Part shown: piece by piece, positions 51,848-57,800 of the stretch
How positions within the stretch are numbered: the first letter of the stretch is position 1
Layout of the letters: every line of letters begins with the position of its first letter
From: Desulfotomaculum sp.
GTDB taxonomy: Bacteria; Bacillota; Desulfotomaculia; Desulfotomaculales; Nap2-2B
DNA: 57,800 bases
Direction: 5' to 3'
Assembly: GCA_003513005.1 (NCBI GenBank)
Contig: DOTD01000014.1
Span: forward strand, 1 to 57,800
Made by a program: the position numbers and the translations under genes
Notes under the pieces: generated by a model
What the model was told of the DNA's origin: nothing
Database searches by the model: none
What the model saw: only the letters and a program-made list of their open reading frames with translations

Positions 51848-52570
51848 TTAACTATTCAGGAAGTAACGGCGCAAGACCAGCCAGGCAAACTTGGGTAAAA
51901 TAGCCATTCTTCCGATACGGCTGGGCTCTTTTATAAAACGGTATAACCACTCAAGATGCGCTTTTTGAAGCCATGCAGGCGCCCGCTTTGCCTTTCCCGC
52001 GATAACATCAAAACTTCCCCCGACTCCCATTCCTACAGGTACACCGAGAGAAGAAAGGTTTTTATGAACAAAATAATCCTGTCCGGGCGCCCCCATTCCA
52101 ACAAAAAGGATTTGAGGGCGGGATTCTTTTATTTTTTGAACAACTTCTTTTATGCTGTTGAAGTATCCATGATGTGTCCCCGCTATTTTTAGCTGCGGGT
52201 ACTGTTGTACCAGCCTGGAAGCGGCGGCGCCAGCCACACCGGGCTTACCCCCCAGCAGGTAAATACTCCAGCCTTCCCTTGCGCATCTTGCCACAAGACG
52301 AAGCATTAAGTCAATTCCGGTTACCCGTTCCGGTACGGAACAGCGGGCAATCCTAGAAGCCCAGACCACACCCACACCGTCTGCCGTTACCAGGCTTGAG
52401 CTATTGATCAACTTGAGAAGCGCAGGCTCTTTTTGTGCCCTGTAAAGAATCTCGGGATTTAAAGTAACTATTTGATGAGGTCCTGGCTCGGAAACAAAAT
52501 GACTGATCCTGTTTTCTATTTCATCTATGCTTAAAGCATCAATCCAGGCATCTAAAATATTTACACGCAA
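51848..52570 (-). CDS. WecB/TagA/CpsF family glycosyltransferase
   Basis: The 240-residue GT26 enzyme has the core VTLNPEILYRAQKEPAL (about 35-51), VTADGVGVVWASR (about 61-73), LLGGKPGVAGAAA, and ILFVGMGAPGQDYFVHKN. TagA-type members add ManNAc in the linkage unit of teichoic acids. It is the first gene of the envelope run on the minus strand. Confidence 0.94.
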   Translation of the reverse strand: MRVNILDAWIDALSIDEIENRISHFVSEPGPHQIVTLNPEILYRAQKEPALLKLINSSSLVTADGVGVVWASRIARCSVPERVTGIDLMLRLVARCAREGWSIYLLGGKPGVAGAAASRLVQQYPQLKIAGTHHGYFNSIKEVVQKIKESRPQILFVGMGAPGQDYFVHKNLSSLGVPVGMGVGGSFDVIAGKAKRAPAWLQKAHLEWLYRFIKEPSRIGRMAILPKFAWLVLRRYFLNS

Positions 52571-52608
52571 TTTCAGGCAAGCTCCAAACCCATATTACAG
52601 ACAACTCC

Positions 52609-53067
52609 TTATTGTTCCTTTTTCATTAAAGCCAGAATTTTATCACAGATGTTTATTAAGCTGGTAAGATCTTCCTGGGTAAGATCCCCCTGGGTAAGAT
52701 CCCCAAGATACTTTTTAAACACTTCCTGTCTGTTTGCGCCACAGTCCTGTAATGTTTTTTCCCCCTGAGGGGTCATCGTCAGCCAAACCAGCCTGCGGTC
52801 TTTTTCATCCCGGTCACGTTTGATTAATCCGATTTTAAAAAGCCTGTCTGTCAGGGCTGTAATTGCGCTCAGGGAAACGTTCAGTTCGTTGGCGACCTCA
52901 GAAACGGTCATCTTTCCTCTTTCATGTATTCTTTTCATGACAAAAAACTGGCTGCCTGTTACCCCTTGCGCCATAAAAACATCCATCTTTTCGTGTATAC
53001 GGCGAATTAGCTGTTGAAGTGTTATTTCCAGCCTTTCTAAAGATGGTGATAAGGAATCTTCCTCCAA
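52609..53067 (-). CDS. MarR family transcriptional regulator
   Basis: The 152-residue winged-helix protein has VTGSQFFVMKRIHERGKMTV, SEVANELNVSLSAITALTDRL and IKRDRDEKDRRLVWLTMTPQ. Near the C-terminus a 15-base tandem repeat encodes DLTQGDLTQEDLT. The start is uncertain: TTG at 53067 lies just before GGAGG rather than after it. The divergent gap to 53241 has palindromes suited to a MarR dimer. Confidence 0.9.
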   Translation of the reverse strand: MEEDSLSPSLERLEITLQQLIRRIHEKMDVFMAQGVTGSQFFVMKRIHERGKMTVSEVANELNVSLSAITALTDRLFKIGLIKRDRDEKDRRLVWLTMTPQGEKTLQDCGANRQEVFKKYLGDLTQGDLTQEDLTSLINICDKILALMKKEQ

Positions 53068-53160
53068 AAAACGTTCACCCCTGCATATAAACTTAAGGAA
53101 ACAAACAATTTATTATGTTAAGTATATGCATGTTAAAATAGCATGTCAATTATTTTTGGA

Positions 53161-53172
53161 TATGTTAACATA
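53161..53172. promoter_or_regulatory. Candidate MarR operator
   Basis: TATGTTAACATA is a perfect 12-base palindrome in the divergent intergenic region. A related TATGTTAAG occurs at 53114, followed by a direct repeat of GCATGT. The region is AT-rich with several TATG/TTAA hexamers. Confidence 0.45.
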
Positions 53173-53240
53173 ATTAGGTTAGTACTTAGACTTCATTTTC
53201 CATTAAGTAGGGGTGTGGACTATACGAGGGGGGGAATTAT

Positions 53241-53981
53241 ATGTTGGCGGTGGCGTTAAATACAGTTGGGTTATATCCGAAGGAAGGCTGGGGCTCTTTG
53301 TTTCTGGAGACATTTTGCGGTTTTAAGGTGATCCGGACTATTGCCTCTGAAAAAATAAAGAGTGGGCCGTTACAGTTGTGTGAGCATGAGCAGTATGATG
53401 AACTGGCAAAAAATATATCAGAAAAATGGGATTCCTCCCAAAACATTCTTGAACTCCGGGGGCTGAAGGACAAACTGCAAAAAGCAGTCCGCTATATGTT
53501 CTTTTTTGATCCGGATAAAAGATTAGATCGTGTTTTCTTGGAGGACTGCAGAGGAATGCTGAACTTTCCCTGGGCTATGCAAGTTTTTATTCTAAATTCA
53601 CCTGAACCGGATTATGTGCCCGGACGAACCATAATAAACCAGGCTGATGTCTTTATCCTGAATACACATTACGGGGAGACGAATAAGAAAGCGCAGGATC
53701 AGATAAAAAAGTATCGGCCTGGACTTCTTGTTTTCAGAGAAAACTTGCAGGAGGGCATTTCTGGTGAATTAAAAAGTATCCTGGGCCAGCTTTTTGAAGC
53801 CTATTTAGAAAACAGGACCAGGGTGAAATCGGCGTTGGAGACCAATTATCCGGACAAACAGATAACCTGTGAGCAAGCCCGCAAAATGGCCGGTAAACTC
53901 AAAGTCAGCCTGTTTCTAATCGGCAGCGTATGTGACGAGTGGGGATATACCATAACCCAATGCGGTTTGGGATGTTTTTAA
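53241..53981 (+). CDS. Protein of unknown function, possible degenerate GTPase-like
   Basis: I do not recognise the 246-residue product. It begins MLAVALNTVGLYPKEGWGSL where nucleotide-binding proteins of the MobB/HypB class would have a P-loop, but no GxxGxGK is present. A middle stretch INQADVFILNTHYGETNKKA resembles an NKxD-type strand without the Lys-Asp pair. The C-terminus reads ITCEQARKMAGKLKVSLFLI and then ITQCGLGCF, a pattern I recall at the end of some anaerobe proteins of molybdopterin or metal-cofactor context. It is divergent from the MarR gene and may be its target. An AGGGGGGGAA site precedes the ATG. Confidence 0.6.
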   Translation: MLAVALNTVGLYPKEGWGSLFLETFCGFKVIRTIASEKIKSGPLQLCEHEQYDELAKNISEKWDSSQNILELRGLKDKLQKAVRYMFFFDPDKRLDRVFLEDCRGMLNFPWAMQVFILNSPEPDYVPGRTIINQADVFILNTHYGETNKKAQDQIKKYRPGLLVFRENLQEGISGELKSILGQLFEAYLENRTRVKSALETNYPDKQITCEQARKMAGKLKVSLFLIGSVCDEWGYTITQCGLGCF

Positions 53982-54084
53982 TTTAATTGCAATTATGAAG
54001 GCGTATTATAAATATGACAAAATGAGCCATGTAAAATGCCGAAACTATATATTATATTCTGTGTTCTTGATATGGAGCGTGTTA
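53982..54084. other. Convergent intergenic gap
   Basis: No clear hairpin or gene is seen here between the convergent genes. Confidence 0.4.
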
Positions 54085-56025
54085 TTAATTTTGTCTCAAA
54101 AACCTGCTGAAGATCAAACTGCGTACTAATACGCGCAGGTTAAATTCACCTGCCACAGCATCGTCCAGTTTAGTGTATTTATTAAGCGATCCTTGAATTT
54201 TGGCAATATCAAGATACTCACGCTCTATTTCCAATGAGCCAATTCTTGAAATTTCATCTTTCAATTCCACCCAATTGTTCTCCATTCGCTGGACCCAGTC
54301 GGCGCCCTGTGCACCCCGCACAGTTTCGTTAGACAATACTTTGTCAGGGACGATCCCAGCCATCGCCCGCCTGATTAAATATCTTTCCTTGCCGTTACAT
54401 ATATATAGGTTTTCCGGCACGCTTAAACAAAACTCAATCACCCGCTTGTCCATAGTGGGATCACGCAATGCCACTTGATTGGCCAGTCCCAGCTTTGTAT
54501 TGATTACACCAAAATGGCTGAAAGCTGCAGGGCTGAGCAACGTTTGTCTGGTTTCCCAGGAGTCCATTGGCCTGAACAGAGAATATCGGAACTGGCGAAA
54601 CCGTTCATGGGCACTGACACGTTTTGCAAAATCACGGTTGATAACCGATAAGTTAAGAATTTTTTGCCATTGTTGATCAACTTGTGGATGAAGAATATTT
54701 TGTCTATTGTAAGGAAATAATGTTCTGAATAGTTTATATAATGCTTTGAGTGGGCTATCCTGGAGCATGGCAAACCTCCAGCTTTCGCGGCACATACTGG
54801 ACCACTTCCCCATCCGGTGTAGCGAAAGCAGATATGCCGTGAGCTCACCCCAGGAAATTGTAGCATTACCAGCGCCTCCCGATAAAATAACACCAACATT
54901 AAGTTCTTTTCCTTTGGTCATGATGTCGTCGATCCAGAACAGGTTTTCAATAATTTTATAAGGTTGTTCTAATATTGTCAGCAGGCGGCTTGTACCGTTT
55001 AGCGGATGTTTACCTTCCGCGCGGCAGTAAACAACATCAATGTACCCATTATGTTGCCTTACTGCTTCGATATAGGGTGTTTCGTCAGCGATCCATTTGT
55101 CTGCAAGCCAGTTCCGGTAACCATGTTTCGGTATCGAACTGAAGGATATCAGCCGCTGATCGTTCCTGGACTTTAGTTCCCGTGCAGCCAGACAGGCAAC
55201 CGAGGTGGAATCCAGCCCACCGCTCATCATTGCCCCGACGCGGCGGATATTACGCAGACGGCAGCGTACTGCTTCACCCAGCACTTCCCGGAATGCTTCT
55301 TCGTATTCGTTATCCGAGGGCAGCTTGAGTTCAGCCTGCCGTTCAACTTGCCAGTAAAGCTGTTTATCTACTCTTTCAGATTTAACTGTCAAGGTATGCC
55401 CGGCTGGTAAAAGATAAACATCCTTATATATAGTCAGTTCGGGATCCAGTTGATGCATAACTGTGGGTAAAGCCAGAAAATCTGCAATCCAGGTTTCATT
55501 GTATTTTTTAGAAATCCCGGAAAGAACAAAAAGCGGCCTGAGCAGTGAAGAGAAGGCAAAAAAACCGCCCGACTGGTAATAGTAAAAAGATTTTGTCCCG
55601 GTGTGGTCTACTGCGCAAAAAAGCGTCCGGCAACGGTCATTCCAGATGGCGAAGGCAAAATCCCCTAAAAGGTATTTTGGGCAGTCCCGTCCCCATTTTT
55701 GATAGGCCAGTAAAATCAACTGGCTGTCAGTAACGTTCTCTCTGCGGACAGGTTCAATACTCAACTGATCATACAGCTCAGCACGGTTATCAATTACTGC
55801 GTCCGCCGTAATTGTCAGACCGGTGGCAGAATCATAGGATGGCAGAACCTCAAGCATTGACTCCGGTGTAAAAAAAAGGACATGGCAACCAAGAAACACC
55901 TGCCCCCGATACCATGTCCCAGCATAATCTGCGTGGCAGGCGCCTAATTCCCGCATCATAGCTTCACCTGTTTCAGCGGTAACCGGCCTGCCATCGAGAA
56001 AATAGATTCCACATACTGAACTCAT
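54085..56025 (-). CDS. Asparagine synthetase-like protein, lasso-peptide cyclase type
   Basis: The 646-residue protein has an N-terminal class II amidotransferase-like domain starting MSSVCGIYFLDGRPVT, with Cys at residue 5 rather than 2, so it should not be a working glutaminase. The synthetase domain has the ATP loop GAMMSGGLDSTSVACL (about residue 265) and the C-terminal FRPMDSWETRQTLL and ALRDPTMDKRVIEFCLS. Length and start match lasso cyclases that adenylate an Asp/Glu side chain for macrolactam formation. It follows the small Cys-rich peptide gene by 39 bases on the same strand. No leader peptidase gene is nearby. Confidence 0.82.
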   Translation of the reverse strand: MSSVCGIYFLDGRPVTAETGEAMMRELGACHADYAGTWYRGQVFLGCHVLFFTPESMLEVLPSYDSATGLTITADAVIDNRAELYDQLSIEPVRRENVTDSQLILLAYQKWGRDCPKYLLGDFAFAIWNDRCRTLFCAVDHTGTKSFYYYQSGGFFAFSSLLRPLFVLSGISKKYNETWIADFLALPTVMHQLDPELTIYKDVYLLPAGHTLTVKSERVDKQLYWQVERQAELKLPSDNEYEEAFREVLGEAVRCRLRNIRRVGAMMSGGLDSTSVACLAARELKSRNDQRLISFSSIPKHGYRNWLADKWIADETPYIEAVRQHNGYIDVVYCRAEGKHPLNGTSRLLTILEQPYKIIENLFWIDDIMTKGKELNVGVILSGGAGNATISWGELTAYLLSLHRMGKWSSMCRESWRFAMLQDSPLKALYKLFRTLFPYNRQNILHPQVDQQWQKILNLSVINRDFAKRVSAHERFRQFRYSLFRPMDSWETRQTLLSPAAFSHFGVINTKLGLANQVALRDPTMDKRVIEFCLSVPENLYICNGKERYLIRRAMAGIVPDKVLSNETVRGAQGADWVQRMENNWVELKDEISRIGSLEIEREYLDIAKIQGSLNKYTKLDDAVAGEFNLRVLVRSLIFSRFLRQN

Positions 56026-56064
56026 ATTTATTTCTGCACCTTAAACCGTATGTTTAGTAGTTTG

Positions 56065-56223
56065 CTACGAACAACAACAATAAGCAGGAGGAGTCCAGCC
56101 AGGGTGGTCGCATCCTTGCCCTGCTCCGCAACCCATACCATCGTTCCCAGTATAACCCTTAGTGGTTTCAGTCATTTTGATTTCGATTTCGTTCAGCCGT
56201 GGCGTGGACCATTCTTTTTTCAT
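56065..56223 (-). CDS. Putative lasso-type RiPP precursor, Cys-rich
   Basis: The 52-residue peptide starts MKKEWSTPRLNEIEIKMTE, the W/Y-x-x-P-x-L leader pattern of paeninodin-type lasso precursors. If the leader ends after Glu19 (Thr18 at -2), the core starts at Thr20 and Asp28 is residue 9, allowing a nine-residue ring. If it starts at Gly23 (Thr21 at -2), Asp28 is residue 6, too short for the usual ring. The C-terminal part is Gly-rich with five Cys and ends PPAYCCCS. The ATG has AGGAGGG upstream; a frame to 56274 is unlikely to be used. The cyclase gene follows directly. Confidence 0.7.
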   Translation of the reverse strand: MKKEWSTPRLNEIEIKMTETTKGYTGNDGMGCGAGQGCDHPGWTPPAYCCCS

Positions 56224-56249
56224 ACTATCCCTCCTTTCTTTACTTATTT

Positions 56250-56273
56250 TGTATAGAGGGATACATCTATACA
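56250..56273 (-). promoter_or_regulatory. Inverted repeat upstream of the RiPP precursor
   Basis: TGTATAGA and TCTATACA form a perfect 8-bp inverted repeat with an 8-base centre, 27 bases before the precursor start codon. It could be an operator or a leader hairpin. Confidence 0.45.
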
Positions 56274-57050
56274 TAATAAGTAAGTCGGCGCAATTAAGCT
56301 AAAAAATAATGATCACCTTAGTACTATTTAAAGACAACTCAAAATAACAAGTCCCGGTTGCGTTGTTCCATTCTTAGTAAATTGTAGCATGGCACGGTTT
56401 GTCCGTCAAATCCAGATATTGACATTAGTTAGTGAATTAAATTAATGACTGTGGCTTGATCTTAATTCATATAACCATGGCTACCAGGAACCGATTTAAA
56501 GAATAAGCTTTTCCGAGCTAATGAACCGTCCTCTGGCCCTCTAAACGGCGTTGCGGCCGCAGTAAATTGTCAAACAACGCCCCTTCACTGACTGTCAGGG
56601 TGGTTTTTAATGAAGCTTTTATTTGTAATAAACAAAGCAGGAAGGACCCTGATAAGTCCTTCCTGCAACTATACTCATTGGTTACGTAACATACACCATT
56701 TAGTTAAATACCGATTGCCTTTTTATGTACTAGCCTCGATTTCCACGGTCCCTTAATTGGGCTAACATTTAGTAAAATGTGGTATCCAATGGGTTGCTCA
56801 TTCAGACAAATTTAATGTTAAGAAGTTTATTCTCCAGCCAAGGAACAGTAATGAACCGGTCGGCAAAGCCGGCAGCAATCAGCAAAGGGTTGTGTGCTCG
56901 TTTCGATGAGAGTTCCAGCCGTAATCAATGAAATGGATGGAAGATGAGTTCTGAGAGGAAAGATGGGCTGTACAGGATATTGGAGAACATACTGCTGTCA
57001 GCGCTTAAGCATCAGAGTAATGGCGAACGTTGCCGTACCTATCTGCTTCA
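56274..57050. other. Gene-poor stretch between the RiPP cassette and an IS element
   Basis: I find no supportable gene. A perfect 11-bp hairpin (56637-56647 with 56656-56666, GCAGGAAGGAC stem) followed on the minus strand by a T-rich stretch could be a terminator relic. The rest looks like decayed sequence. Confidence 0.45.
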
Positions 57051-57720
57051 CTAGTATGTAGTATCACAAATAACGTTACTTGTGGTTTACCAAGAAGTAA
57101 ATCAATTCAATGATGATGTCAATTTATACTCTGAACATAAAAAGGTAACTGTTAGTTATGATGAAAAACCGGGAATCCAAGCGATCGCTGGGATAGCCAA
57201 AGATCTCCCGCCCGAGCCAGGTAAATATAGGAGTTGGGGTAGAGATTATGAGTACCGTAGACTCGGCACATTATCCCTGCTGGCTGGAATAGATCTACAT
57301 GATGGTTTCATTCTATCTATAATAATACGCGAGCGCCATAGGAGTAATTTACCGAATTTCTGCAAGCCTTACACGAACACTATGACCCGGCTTGGCAAAT
57401 ACGGGTTATTCTTGATAATCATTCTGCTCATGTATCAAAGGAAGCCCTGCAATGGCTAAAGCAATATCCCAACAGGTTCGAATTTGTATTTACTCCAAAA
57501 CATGGCTCATGGCTCAATATGATTGAAATGTTTTTTAATAAAATGACACGCTCTTTTCTTCGGTCTTTGCGAGTCGGCACAAAAGAAGAATTAAAGCTGC
57601 GTATTAACCAATATATTGATGAAGTCAACGCTGACACAGTTATTTTTAAATGGAAATATCGGCTGGACGAATTAACAGTATAATTGGTTATGTAACGTTA
57701 TTTATGATACTGTATACTAG
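57051..57720 (+). mobile_element. Shortened IS630-family element with intact terminal inverted repeats
   Basis: 28-bp inverted repeats lie at 57052-57079 and 57692-57719 (GTAACGTTATTT-R-TGATACT core) and are flanked by CTAG on both sides. Inside, the plus strand encodes the catalytic domain of an IS630 transposase: VSYDEKPGIQAIAGIA and GTLSLLAGIDLHDG from about 57140, then after a frameshift near 57345 VILDNHSAHVSKEAL, FVFTPKHGSWLNMIEMFF and KWKYRLDELTV, ending at 57683. The N-terminal helix-turn-helix half is missing and the element is about 670 bp instead of over 1 kb, so it is non-autonomous. Confidence 0.85.
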
Positions 57721-57800
57721 CGGTAGTTTACGAGTTTGCACTTGATAAAACGTTACAATCCTTGTGCTACAAGGTTTTTAAGGTTCAAAAGGGGATTACC
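57721..57800. other. Window end
   Basis: No feature is recognised in the last 80 bases. Confidence 0.4.

Noticed and set aside
1..57800. CRISPR array or prophage
   Set aside because: No series of evenly spaced direct repeats and no phage structural or integrase genes were seen.

Overview
The window looks like a chromosomal segment of an anaerobic, spore-forming Gram-positive bacterium of the Desulfotomaculum/Pelotomaculum type (Peptococcaceae, class Clostridia). The reasons are the order dnaX-ybaB-recR-bofA next to a large Bacillus-type SRP RNA, the sporulation-linked BofA protein, a double-cubane-cluster reductase with its activator, molybdate uptake, selenium-metabolism genes and a monoderm wall-polymer cluster. 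This placement is inferred from gene content only.

Layout. 1-6200: housekeeping and accessory genes (AlkD-like glycosylase, lepB, a lone pyruvate-kinase C-terminal domain, cupin, fumarylacetoacetate-hydrolase-fold enzyme, zinc-ribbon protein), with a nonsense-interrupted MEDS-domain gene and a chimeric TauE-like pseudogene. 6330-10140: tRNA-Ser, SRP RNA, dnaX, ybaB, recR, bofA, tRNA-Arg. 10140-18910: a probable island next to tRNA-Arg, bounded by an imperfect repeat of the tRNA 3' end plus its terminator, carrying a complete type I restriction-modification system. 18930-24000: small secreted or unknown proteins, an amidase-fold protein that has lost most catalytic residues, several gene remnants, and a RecD2 helicase. 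24200-28400: the modD-modA-modB-modC molybdate operon and a DUF134 DNA-binding protein. 28670-32610: a HAD phosphatase, a cysteine desulfurase, and a double-cubane reductase with its activase. 32600-33470: a dead IS110 copy.

33766-43089 is a selenium-flavoured block: thioredoxin-like SaoT, permease SaoE, SaoC (ends Cys-Cys), two substrate-binding lipoproteins (the second is SaoB), permease SaoP, ATPase SaoA, DsrE-like SaoD, the selenium-metabolism protein YedF, a CBS protein, a membrane transglutaminase-fold protein and a LysR regulator resembling the selenium-metabolism group. The strongest observation of the window is that saoP has an in-frame UGA (38107-38109). It is followed by 58 codons of intact permease sequence, a SECIS-like hairpin at the expected distance, and a stop that overlaps the saoA start (TAGTG). 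This suggests selenocysteine insertion in an ABC permease.

43000-52570: a cyclophilin lipoprotein and then a cell-envelope cluster (beta-propeller protein, phosphodiester glycosidase, CsaB, DUF5693, LCP ligase, TagA-type glycosyltransferase), all on the minus strand. 52600-56270: a MarR regulator divergent from an unrecognised protein, then a ribosomal-peptide cassette of a 52-residue Cys-rich precursor and a lasso-cyclase-type asparagine synthetase homologue, with no leader peptidase in the window. 57051-57720: a shortened IS630-type element with intact inverted repeats.
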